From Methanomassiliicoccales archaeon PtaB.Bin134 (lineage in GTDB: Archaea > Thermoplasmatota > Thermoplasmata > Methanomassiliicoccales > UBA472), in contig MVPZ01000121.1 of NCBI GenBank assembly GCA_002067045.1, positions 1 to 7,998 on the forward strand: a stretch of DNA of 7,998 bases, read 5' to 3'. Positions 1-6,384 of the stretch are shown here, in pieces. The notes beneath the pieces are model-generated. The model worked only from the letters and a program-made list of their open reading frames with translations, ran no database searches and was not told the DNA's origin. Position numbers and translations under genes: made by a program. Position 1 is the stretch's first letter. Every line of letters starts with the position of its first letter.

Positions 1-1545
1 CACCTCCCCCTGATTGCCGGCGAGGTCCACGGCGTAGCATTCCAGGAGATGCGTTCCTTCCGCGGATATCTCCAGGGGGGAGGAGTACTCGCCCCAGGCG
101 TCACCCTCCCAGCGGAAGTAGACCGGACAGCCCTGATCGAAGTGGTCCACCGACCCCAGGGTGATGACCACCGGCCCGTCGAACCAATCGTGGCTCGAGG
201 GCTGACGGTCCGGAATGATGGATACCCCAGGGCCATGCGAATCGATGAGCACCTCCACCCGGGTCACCGGCCCGGCGTTCCCGGCCCTGTCTGCGGCGTA
301 ATATTCCAGCAGATGCACGCCATCCTCGGCCAATGCCACGGCCGACGAGTATGCGGTCCAGGCGCCCCCGTTCAGGCGGAAGCGTATCTCCTGCACCCCG
401 CTGCCCGCGTCGATGGCGGAGATGGAGACCAGAACAGCGGAGGTGTAGCGGCCCTCCTCGCCCAGTTCACCCTGTACCTGGTGTTCGGATCCCGGGGCTG
501 TCGTGTCGAGGTCCAAGGACAACGATCTCGTGGCCTGGTTTCCGGCCAGATCGGTCGATCTGTACTCCAGGGTGTGCTGCCCCTCCCCGGTGACCGTGAC
601 CGTTCCCGAGGCGGTCTGCCAGGGCCCGCCGTCCAGGCTGAATTGGACCGCTCGTGCGCCGTCCATGGCGTCAGTGGCCGTCAGGCTGACGTTGACCGCC
701 GACCGGTACCAGCCGTTCTCCGGAACGCTGTCCGTCCGCACGGAAATGACCGGCGCGCGGGAATCGATGGTGACCTCCAGGCTTCTCACGCCCTCTATAT
801 TTCCCGCGCGGTCCGATGCGTAATGCTCCAGCACGTAGTGGCCGTCCTCGGTCAGCTGTACAGGGGACGAGTAGACCGACCATGCCCCGCCATTCAGGCG
901 GTAGCGCAGGAGGTCAACCCCGCTGCCGACGTCGTCGCCTTGGAGGGTCAGTGAGACCGCGCCAAGATGGCGGCCTCCGCTGCCGAGGACCCCTTCCGCA
1001 GAGGCCTGGGACGAGGGGACCGTGGAATCTATCCTGATGACCATCGACCCCTGTCCCAGGTTGCCCGCGTCGTCCTGGGCCTCGAACTCCAGGAGATGCT
1101 CTCCTTCCCCAGCGACGGTTACGGCTCCCGCGTACTCCGTCCATCCGCCCCCGTCCAGACGGTATAGCAGGCCGCAGGAGGGGTCCAGGGCATCGATGAC
1201 CGATAGGGTGACGCCCACCGCGTTCCGGAACCACCCATTCACCGCGGTGGCGTTGGCCTGGGCGGAGATGGTCGGCGGAGCGGTGTCCACCCTAATCTCC
1301 AGGTCCTGCGTGCCCTCCAGATTGCCCGCCCGGTCCAGGGACCTGAACTCCAGTAGGTGTACGCCCTGGCCCAGCTGCAGCGCCGCGGAGTGAACGGTCC
1401 AGCTGCCGCCGTTGAGGCGGTATTCTGTCCGCTCCACGCCGCTGATGCGATCCTCTGCGGAGAGGGACACCGATACGGTGGAGATGTACCAGCCGTTCAG
1501 ACCGGCAATTCCGCTGGGAACCGCGGAGGTGATGGGCGCATCAAG
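1..1545 (-). repeat. Six tandem OmpL47-type Ig-like domain repeats inside the peptidase gene
   Basis: Six protein repeats start at residues 574, 659, 745, 833, 919 and 1007, which is nucleotides 1545, 1290, 1032, 768, 510 and 246 read leftward. Spacings are 85, 86, 88, 86 and 88 residues. Each opens with an (I/L/V)D-x(2)-P-like strand, has a YRLNGG-W core and ends in LEYYA-D-AGN. The odd repeats (1, 3, 5) share SGV, RLNGG(A/S)W and DRAGN. The even repeats (2, 4, 6) share a variable D-rich loop, mostly a GEG turn, and D(L/D)AGN. Repeats 2 and 6 each carry a lone Cys in the loop. A looser, diverged copy seems to precede the first, at residues about 465-570. Domains of this type are known as stalks or adhesion modules in exported proteins; that role is inferred here. 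Confidence 0.85.
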
Positions 1546-3264
1546 GTCCACGGTGGTTCGGGCGTCTGGAGACCCCGGGGCCTGCTCCCGGTTGCCCTCC
1601 CCGTCCTCGCCAATCGAGTAGAAATGATAGGCCCCCTGGCCGGAGGCCTCATATGCATCGAACGATATCTCCGGGGAGGTCCAGGCCCCGGAGGGGTTGA
1701 CCGAGGGCGCATACAGAGCGTACGAGCCGGAGGAGTTGAAGCGGTAGTACAGCTCCCAGTGGGCCAGGCCGCTGCCCCCGGCGTCGCTGGCCTGACAGCT
1801 GACCTGGAAGACTGCGGAGTTCGTGTGATCCGGGAGGGCCTCCAGCTGGGATGTGGGGGGTATGACGTCGGTCTGCACCAGGCCGGCGTTCACCGTTCCG
1901 GGGACGGACCTGGGCACCTCCGTTGAGCGGGCCACCACGGCCCCGGGAGCGGTGGAGTACGAACCCTGATGAAGCTCCAGCTGGAAGGAGGAGACCGTGC
2001 CGGTCGTGCTGGCGCTGCCCACCTTGAGATAGAAGTTGGTGGCCCCGGAGGAGTATTCGTCGCTGAAGGTGCTGACGTCCATGGCCATGAACGGGCACAT
2101 CAGGTTGCTGCTTCCGGTGGTGAAGTACGTGCTTACCTTGTCCTGGGGGGAGGCGCTGCTTCCGACCCCCACCTCCAGGGACGCCTCGACGGAGGGCGCG
2201 GAGGAGAAGGTCCATGTGGCCAGCATGGTGGGCCGGTGGTCGGGAAGATCGGCCAGGTAGACCAGTGGGTACCCGAGCATCTCCTTGATGGCCCCGTAGG
2301 TGATGTAGTAGTAACCGCCCTGACCCCAGGACTTGCCCCAGGAGTTGACCACCTTGAACGCCCCGACGTCCCCGTCGTCCGAGATGGCATCGTCGTAACC
2401 CACGATGGTCTGACCGTGGTTGTAGGAGGCGTGGACGTACTCCTGCGCGGACATGATCTTGTTGCCGTCGGCGAAGGCGCTGGAGTACTGATTGGCGTCC
2501 ATGGCGAAGCTGATGGGGCGGCCCAGGCCCAGCTGTTCCTTGATCAGGGAGACGACGGTGCTTGGCGATGGGTTGAACACGGAGGTGTAGGCGGAGATGC
2601 GATGCAGGGGGGCGGATCGCCAGGCGGCCTCCGGACCCAGCCCCTCGTCGTCCGATGCCAGGTAGGGATAGGAGGCCCAGGTGGCCGCCCCCAGCTGCTT
2701 TATGATCCGGGCGTTCTCCTGGAAGTTGGACCCCTCATGCCCGGGCCCGTTGACCTTGTTGTAGGTCCAGGAGGGGGAGAGCAGCTGGGAGTTGTTCCCT
2801 GTATTGGCCGAGGTCCAGCCCTGGTCCTTGGCCTCGATGTAGCCGTAGTTGTAGTAGGTGAGCGAGAAGGCCGCGCAGGAGCCCTCCGAACCCTGGCTCC
2901 GGACCTCCGGGAAGTACGGTTCCACGGAAAGGTCCAGCGAGGAGGCGGTGGGCACCTCGTACCCGTCCGTCCCCAGGTCCAGGTACATGTTGCCTATGGC
3001 CCGCTCCCACTCCTCCTCGGAGGGAGGAGCCAGGCCGGTGCCCAAGCCCCCAATGATGACGTTGTAGTCCACCCCCGGATCGCGGATCCCCGTGGCGGCC
3101 ATCAGCGCAGGGAGGTCCTCCGCGGTGACCAGGCGATAGCGCGTTTCGGTGTCCAGGGGTGTGGAAGTTTCGGAAGCGGAGGCCCCCAGGCCAGGAAGCG
3201 AGCTCAGAAGGAACAGGAGAATGACCAGTGCGATAACCGTCCTCGGAAGGAAGGAGCGGACCAT
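1..3264 (-). CDS. Secreted papain-family (C1) cysteine peptidase with OmpL47-type Ig-like repeats, partial
   Basis: The frame is open for 1088 codons from ATG at 3264 to the left edge, so the C-terminus is missing. Residues 1-30 form a signal peptide: Arg residues near the start, a hydrophobic core (IALVILLFLL) and a likely cut after ASA. Residues about 31-115 may be a propeptide. The peptidase domain is at about 115-340. SQGSEGSCAAF gives oxyanion-hole Gln124 and nucleophile Cys130 with exact papain spacing. NHGQTIVGY gives His283 and NSWGKSWGQGGYY gives Asn307. The Cys that normally lies three residues before the nucleophile is Glu127, so that papain disulfide is absent. A beta-rich spacer (340-570) precedes six repeats of about 86 residues that continue off the window. 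The protein is probably exported and either released or held by a C-terminal anchor not seen here, and it may degrade external protein. The start is preferred because it opens the signal peptide and lies about 26 bp after a TATA box. The substrate is unknown. Confidence 0.92.
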   Translation of the reverse strand, partial: MVRSFLPRTVIALVILLFLLSSLPGLGASASETSTPLDTETRYRLVTAEDLPALMAATGIRDPGVDYNVIIGGLGTGLAPPSEEEWERAIGNMYLDLGTDGYEVPTASSLDLSVEPYFPEVRSQGSEGSCAAFSLTYYNYGYIEAKDQGWTSANTGNNSQLLSPSWTYNKVNGPGHEGSNFQENARIIKQLGAATWASYPYLASDDEGLGPEAAWRSAPLHRISAYTSVFNPSPSTVVSLIKEQLGLGRPISFAMDANQYSSAFADGNKIMSAQEYVHASYNHGQTIVGYDDAISDDGDVGAFKVVNSWGKSWGQGGYYYITYGAIKEMLGYPLVYLADLPDHRPTMLATWTFSSAPSVEASLEVGVGSSASPQDKVSTYFTTGSSNLMCPFMAMDVSTFSDEYSSGATNFYLKVGSASTTGTVSSFQLELHQGSYSTAPGAVVARSTEVPRSVPGTVNAGLVQTDVIPPTSQLEALPDHTNSAVFQVSCQASDAGGSGLAHWELYYRFNSSGSYALYAPSVNPSGAWTSPEISFDAYEASGQGAYHFYSIGEDGEGNREQAPGSPDARTTVDLDAPITSAVPSGIAGLNGWYISTVSVSLSAEDRISGVERTEYRLNGGSWTVHSAALQLGQGVHLLEFRSLDRAGNLEGTQDLEIRVDTAPPTISAQANATAVNGWFRNAVGVTLSVIDALDPSCGLLYRLDGGGWTEYAGAVTVAGEGEHLLEFEAQDDAGNLGQGSMVIRIDSTVPSSQASAEGVLGSGGRHLGAVSLTLQGDDVGSGVDLLRYRLNGGAWSVYSSPVQLTEDGHYVLEHYASDRAGNIEGVRSLEVTIDSRAPVISVRTDSVPENGWYRSAVNVSLTATDAMDGARAVQFSLDGGPWQTASGTVTVTGEGQHTLEYRSTDLAGNQATRSLSLDLDTTAPGSEHQVQGELGEEGRYTSAVLVSISAIDAGSGVQEIRFRLNGGAWTAYSSAVALAEDGVHLLEYYAADRAGNAGPVTRVEVLIDSHGPGVSIIPDRQPSSHDWFDGPVVITLGSVDHFDQGCPVYFRWEGDAWGEYSSPLEISAEGTHLLECYAVDLAGNQGEV

Positions 3265-3289
3265 CTTAGATCGTTCAGGTTCCGCCGGC

Positions 3290-3298
3290 TTTATAACC
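3290..3298 (-). promoter_or_regulatory. TATA box of the secreted peptidase gene
   Basis: Read on the minus strand the sequence is GTTATAAAG, 25-34 bp ahead of the ATG at 3264. Archaeal transcription starts about 25 bp after the TATA box, so the mRNA would begin at or a few bases before the ATG. No Shine-Dalgarno-like motif precedes the start, which agrees with leaderless translation. The BRE just upstream is not strong. Confidence 0.55.
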
Positions 3299-3308
3299 GT
3301 GCGGTAGT

Positions 3309-3328
3309 GGGTATCAGACTTGATACTC
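3309..3328. promoter_or_regulatory. Palindrome just upstream of the peptidase promoter
   Basis: GTATCA at 3311-3316 and TGATAC at 3321-3326 are perfect inverted arms around a 4-bp centre, and G3309 can extend the arms by pairing with C3328 across a G-T mismatch. The site sits about 11 bp upstream of the peptidase TATA box, a usual position for an archaeal activator or repressor site. No binding protein is known; the role is inferred from position and symmetry. Confidence 0.3.
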
Positions 3329-3415
3329 AGTTCCTTTCCTCCGTTCCCATCCCACCATCAGTGCGCCAGCGCGATGTGACGCTAGCGGACGTCGGTCCAA
3401 GGCATCCGCAAATGC

Positions 3416-3430
3416 CGAAATGACATTTCG
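3416..3430. promoter_or_regulatory. 15-bp palindrome upstream of the candidate small RNA promoter
   Basis: CGAAATG and CATTTCG form perfect 7-bp arms around a single central base. The site lies about 30 bp before the plus-strand TATA box at 3461. It could be an operator for the predicted transcript. A transcription end is less likely because no T-run follows on either strand. Confidence 0.3.
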
Positions 3431-3453
3431 TTCTGACGTACCGATGATGTGAA

Positions 3454-3468
3454 GGAAGTATTTATAAG
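3454..3468 (+). promoter_or_regulatory. Archaeal promoter (BRE plus TATA) on the plus strand
   Basis: GGAAGTATTTATAAG is a close fit to a purine-rich BRE followed by a TATA box (TTTATAAG at 3461-3468). Start of transcription is expected near 3485-3492. No plus-strand reading frame follows within the gap, and the next gene is on the other strand, so the promoter seems to serve a non-coding transcript. Confidence 0.55.
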
Positions 3469-3484
3469 CGGGGAACTACAACTT

Positions 3485-3597
3485 ATCTTACGCCTTGTAG
3501 GCTAAGGCGTCCGGAAGAAGGCCCATCCCAACTAACCCTCTCCCTGAATTGTCGTAAGATCCTCCGCCTATCCCCGCCGGACGCTGATATTTTGTTT
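3485..3597 (+). ncRNA. Candidate structured small RNA with competing helices
   Basis: The stretch begins where the promoter at 3454-3468 should start transcription and ends in a T-rich tract (3588-3597) like archaeal termination signals. It contains three exact inverted repeats. H1 is a 7-bp hairpin, ACGCCTT 3490-3496 with AAGGCGT 3504-3510, loop of 7. H2 is ATCTTACG 3485-3492 with CGTAAGAT 3553-3560. H3 is GCGTCCGG 3507-3514 with CCGGACGC 3577-3584. H1 uses bases of both H2 and H3, while H2 and H3 cross each other as a pseudoknot would. The middle is C-rich and largely unpaired, with CCTCC at 3561-3565. I could not match it to 5S rRNA, SRP RNA, RNase P RNA or tRNA. A DNA-level role is possible. 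Confidence 0.4.
3588..3597 (+). terminator. T-rich end of the candidate small RNA
   Basis: TATTTTGTTT follows the right arm of helix H3 after three bases. Archaeal RNA polymerase commonly stops at such T-rich non-template tracts, so this gives a natural 3' end for the predicted RNA. Confidence 0.4.
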
Positions 3598-3610
3598 AGG
3601 GGGCCCCCGA

Positions 3611-4924
3611 TCATCTGATCAGAACATAATGAGATCCGCGGCCCTTTCCCTGCCGTAAGAGGTATCCTGCCCTATCCAATGCCTGAAGGTCATTGTAGGC
3701 AGTAGGCGAGGAGACATCGAGGGCGGAAGAGACCTCGCCTGTGGTTATCTCGCCCTTCTCCTCGACCATCCTGAGGACCTTTTTCTGCCTCTCGGTAATG
3801 ACATGGAGCTCCCGGGAGGAGGGGCCAACGAGCGTGACCTTGAAGAAACCTCCGATCTCCTGGAAAGATGGTTCAGGGAGCCCGGCATCTATCATGCTGG
3901 CCCTGACCTTTGGTATCCCTGTGGCCATGCCCTCCAACAATCTCAGCTCGCGTAGTAGGCCGTATAAAAGGGGGTTCCGCTGCTTGGACAAAGAACCGAT
4001 ATCCTCGAGGGACAAGCCGGGAAGGAGCTTTCCGGGGTTCATAATCTCCAAGCGGTCTTCGAATATGCTGACCTGAACGGCGTTGCAGTCGAAATAGTCC
4101 CTATGCACCAGGGCGTTAATCAGCAATTCCCGAACCGCAGACACCGGATACTCGGGGACATCCTTGCGAATCATCCCCTCGATCCGGTGGCCGATCCTAA
4201 TGTTGCGCATTATGAAGGATTCGGCCGCCGCGAGGTTCTCGAGGACGGTCCCATTGACGAATTGAGAATCGAGAACCATCACCCTTTCGCGTCCAGCAAA
4301 TCTGGCCAGGCGTACTTCGCACTGCGGAACGGCCCTTTTCGGGCATTTGCTGAACATAAGGACCGCCGCGTTCCTTATCCGGCCATCCCGGTCCGCCACG
4401 CCAATGTTGAAAAGCAGGTCGGCAATTGAGACGTTCGAAAGATCGGCCAACGGTGAACGCTGTCTCATGTACTCCCGTATCTTGACCTCATCTAGGTCAT
4501 CCATTAACTCATGGCTCAGCCTAGAATCGTATCTCAGCACCTCTCGATCCGTCAGGAACTGCATCATGGCCGCGCCTTCCATACGGAGGTTGGCGCTACC
4601 GGACCGGACGTATATCAGGCCGTGATGAGTGCAAAATGAGTCCGGAGCCATCAAACTGACCTCGATCTTGATGATCTTCTTCCCTTCCATGTCATCTATC
4701 AGGATTTTATGCAGCGGAACTGGTGAAACGCATTGGACCGCACCGGAAATACGCAACTGGACCTCGTCAAGCTTGGTCTCGTCTATTCCATTGACCTCGC
4801 CATCATCGCCCACTCCTACGATCAATGTCCCTCCTGCGGTGTTGGCGAAAGCACAGACGCACTGACCCAGGTCGTTGTAGTTGCTGACCGATTTCTTGAG
4901 CTCGAGCCCTTCCCCTTCTTGCAT
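3611..4924 (-). CDS. AlbA_2 (Schlafen-type) / HATPase_c_4 / winged-helix regulator
   Basis: The 437-residue protein has the layout of AlbA_2-HATPase_c_4 regulators, often named ATP-binding or RecG-like transcriptional regulators. Residues about 5-120 are the AlbA_2 domain (ELKKS, CAFANTAGGTLIVGVGDDG, YVRSGSANLRM). About 120-245 is a linker domain. About 246-345 is GHKL-like, with the N-box motif REALLxNA-type RELLINALVHRDY at 265-277 and EGMATGIPKVR at 331-341. Residues 376-434 form a winged helix (ITERQKKVL to GSHYVLIR), probably for DNA binding. The start ATG at 4924 has AGGTG 11 bases upstream, a loose ribosome site, and a TATA box 59 bp away. The gene points away from the dehydrogenase and is a paralogue of the gene at 6381, with the same 10-bp elements upstream. 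Its A+T content is higher than that of the peptidase and dehydrogenase. Its ligand and target are unknown; local autoregulation is inference. Confidence 0.88.
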   Translation of the reverse strand: MQEGEGLELKKSVSNYNDLGQCVCAFANTAGGTLIVGVGDDGEVNGIDETKLDEVQLRISGAVQCVSPVPLHKILIDDMEGKKIIKIEVSLMAPDSFCTHHGLIYVRSGSANLRMEGAAMMQFLTDREVLRYDSRLSHELMDDLDEVKIREYMRQRSPLADLSNVSIADLLFNIGVADRDGRIRNAAVLMFSKCPKRAVPQCEVRLARFAGRERVMVLDSQFVNGTVLENLAAAESFIMRNIRIGHRIEGMIRKDVPEYPVSAVRELLINALVHRDYFDCNAVQVSIFEDRLEIMNPGKLLPGLSLEDIGSLSKQRNPLLYGLLRELRLLEGMATGIPKVRASMIDAGLPEPSFQEIGGFFKVTLVGPSSRELHVITERQKKVLRMVEEKGEITTGEVSSALDVSSPTAYNDLQALDRAGYLLRQGKGRGSHYVLIR

Positions 4925-4951
4925 ATCCGTAGGAGCACCTGGTCAGAATTG

Positions 4952-4993
4952 TTTTTAGTGATTATTTAATGATTATTAATGATTTTATATTGA
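4952..4993 (-). promoter_or_regulatory. Promoter and phased operator array of the left AlbA_2 regulator
   Basis: Read on the minus strand, four related 10-mers follow each other: TCAATATAAA (from 4993), TCATTAATAA (4982), TCATTAAATA (4972) and TCACTAAAAA (4961). Their starts are 11, 10 and 11 bp apart, so all face one side of the helix. The first overlaps the TATA box (TATAAAA, 4989-4983). The others cover the region from TATA to the expected start near 4960. Bound protein would block transcription, as for a repressor. The third copy is identical to the repeat ahead of the paralogue at 6381. Confidence 0.55.
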
Positions 4994-5041
4994 TTATGCT
5001 CGACTAACGATTAGCAGCGATGCTCCGTAGATATTATGATT

Positions 5042-5057
5042 GGAAAAAAGTAATAAG
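5042..5057 (+). promoter_or_regulatory. Promoter of the dehydrogenase gene
   Basis: A purine-rich BRE-like GGAAAAAA (5042-5049) precedes GTAATAAG (5050-5057), a fair archaeal TATA box. Transcription should start near 5080, leaving a leader of only a few bases before the ATG at 5087, and no Shine-Dalgarno motif is present. The TCATTAAATA element of the neighbouring regulators is absent here; the nearest copies lie about 50 bp upstream. Confidence 0.45.
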
Positions 5058-5086
5058 CGCCCATCGTTTGCCTCCCTCCGGTCAAA

Positions 5087-6292
5087 ATGAACGATGCCGA
5101 GATAAACGCCGCCAAGGAGCATTTCGGGAAGATACTGAGGGAGCAGCTCAAGAGAGTGGAGGACATGAAGGCCTCCTCCGGCTGGCTGGACTACTCCAAG
5201 CTGGACAAGCTGATCATCGGCGTGGTGGGAGGGGACGGCATCGGCCCCTTCATCTCCAAGCACGCCGAGAACGTGCTCAAGGAGCTGCTGAAGGAAGAGA
5301 TCTCCGCGGGAAAGGTGGAGGTCAGGACCATTGACGGCCTGACCATCGAGAACCGCTGCCGGCAGCTCAAGGCCATACCGGACGAGGTGCTGGTCGAGCT
5401 GAAGTCCTGCCATGTTATACTCAAAGGGCCGACCACCACCCCCAAGAAGGGCGACGGCATGCCCAACATCGAGTCCGCGAACGTGGCCATGCGCCGCGAG
5501 CTGGACCTCTTCGCCAACGTTCGCCCGGTGAGAATGCCGGAGCAGGGGATCGACTGGACCTTCTTCCGTGAGAACACCGAGGGAGCGTACGTCCTGGGAA
5601 GCAAGGGCGTGGACGTGAACGATGACATCTCCATCGACTTCACCGTGGCCACCACCCAGGGCAGCGAGCGCATCATCCGGCTGGCCTTCGACCACGCCCG
5701 GAAGACCGGCGTCAACCGCGTGACGGTGGTCACCAAGGCCAATGTCATCAAGAAGACCGACGGGAAGTTCCTGAGCATAGCCGAGCGCATGGCCAAGGAG
5801 TACCCGGAGGTCAAATGGGACGACTGGTTCATCGACATCATGACCGCCAAGCTCATCGACCCCTACCGCCGCTCGGAGTTCAAGGTCATGGTCCTGCCGA
5901 ACCTGTACGGCGACATTCTTACGGACGAGGCGGCGCAGGTGCAGGGCGGAGTGGGCACGGCCGGTTCAGCGAACATAGGAATGCGCTACGCCATGTTCGA
6001 GGCCATACACGGCTCCGCCCCGCGCATGGTGGAGGAGGGACGGGCGCAATACGCCGACCCCAGCTCCATGATCAAGGCCGCGGCCATGCTGCTGAACCAC
6101 GTGGGATATGTGGAAAAGGGCCGGAGGCTGGAGATGGCCCTGGACCTGTGCACCCAGTTCGAGAAGAGGATCAGGATGACCGGGCGCTCCGACGGTGCCA
6201 CCGGGGAGGAGTTCGGCAGATACGTCCTGGAGACCGTGGCCAGGTCGGACCTAGAGGAGGCTTGGAGGAAGGCGTCCAGATTTCAATCATGA
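5087..6292 (+). CDS. icd: Isocitrate dehydrogenase-like enzyme of the isocitrate/isopropylmalate dehydrogenase family
   Basis: The 401-residue cytoplasmic enzyme belongs to the beta-decarboxylating dehydrogenases, which oxidise and decarboxylate isocitrate, isopropylmalate or homoisocitrate with NAD(P) and a divalent metal. Residues 1-38 are a charged helical extension; the core starts at KLIIGVVGGDGIGP. Ser130, Asn132 and Arg136 (SANVAMR) match the Ser113/Asn115/Arg119 isocitrate pattern of E. coli Icd. Arg146 matches Arg129, and FRENTEGAY gives Arg161 and Tyr168. Lys217 matches Lys230, and Asp276 and Asp280 (GDILTDEAAQ) are metal ligands. In the cofactor loop HGSAPRM, Arg313-Met314 replace the Lys-Tyr of NADP enzymes and the Asp-Ile of NAD enzymes. 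Arg could still bind a 2'-phosphate, but cofactor choice is unclear. Isocitrate is the best guess, so the symbol is tentative. GC-rich codon use matches the peptidase and differs from the flanking regulators. Confidence 0.9.
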   Translation: MNDAEINAAKEHFGKILREQLKRVEDMKASSGWLDYSKLDKLIIGVVGGDGIGPFISKHAENVLKELLKEEISAGKVEVRTIDGLTIENRCRQLKAIPDEVLVELKSCHVILKGPTTTPKKGDGMPNIESANVAMRRELDLFANVRPVRMPEQGIDWTFFRENTEGAYVLGSKGVDVNDDISIDFTVATTQGSERIIRLAFDHARKTGVNRVTVVTKANVIKKTDGKFLSIAERMAKEYPEVKWDDWFIDIMTAKLIDPYRRSEFKVMVLPNLYGDILTDEAAQVQGGVGTAGSANIGMRYAMFEAIHGSAPRMVEEGRAQYADPSSMIKAAAMLLNHVGYVEKGRRLEMALDLCTQFEKRIRMTGRSDGATGEEFGRYVLETVARSDLEEAWRKASRFQS

Positions 6293-6330
6293 ATTGGTGG
6301 AGTCGCGGTCATTCTTCCTGCAATGTCCAA

Positions 6331-6370
6331 TCATTAAATATCATTAAATATCATTAAATATCATTAAACT
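6331..6370 (+). repeat. Four tandem 10-bp repeats (TCATTAAATA) ahead of the right AlbA_2 regulator
   Basis: TCATTAAATA occurs three times exactly at 6331-6360, and a fourth copy at 6361-6370 ends in CT instead of TA. The 10-bp period is close to one helical turn. The array ends 10 bp before the ATG at 6381, and the AT-rich TTAAATA units can themselves act as TATA boxes. It therefore very probably overlaps the promoter and works as an operator. The same element is found upstream of the paralogue at 3611-4924. Confidence 0.75.
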
Positions 6371-6384
6371 ATTGAATTTAATGA
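6361..6384. promoter_or_regulatory. Inverted repeat overlapping the start codon of the right regulator
   Basis: TCATTAAA at 6361-6368, the last array copy, is mirrored by TTTAATGA at 6377-6384, with 8 bp between the arms. The right arm covers the ATG at 6381. Centre-to-centre distance is 16 bp. A dimeric protein bound here would cover the start region, consistent with self-repression. Confidence 0.45.

Noticed and set aside
1969..3423. Long plus-strand open frame of 484 codons, and others at 49-954 and 1357-1926
   Set aside because: They lie opposite the peptidase gene, whose signal peptide, active site and repeats are all readable on the minus strand. The plus-strand products are Gly/Arg/Val-rich with no recognisable motif, as expected for the antisense of a GC-rich gene.
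3599..3608. GGGGGCCCCC as a terminator for the left regulator
   Set aside because: The palindrome has no room for a loop without breaking pairs, and no T-run follows it on the minus strand.
4994..5856. Minus-strand open frames of more than 220 codons over the dehydrogenase
   Set aside because: They are antisense to a gene with all family motifs intact and show no domain of their own.
6331..6370. CRISPR array or replication-origin iterons
   Set aside because: The units are only 10 bp and have no spacers, which excludes CRISPR. Origin iterons are usually longer and accompany an Orc1/Cdc6 gene, which is absent. Position over a promoter fits an operator better.
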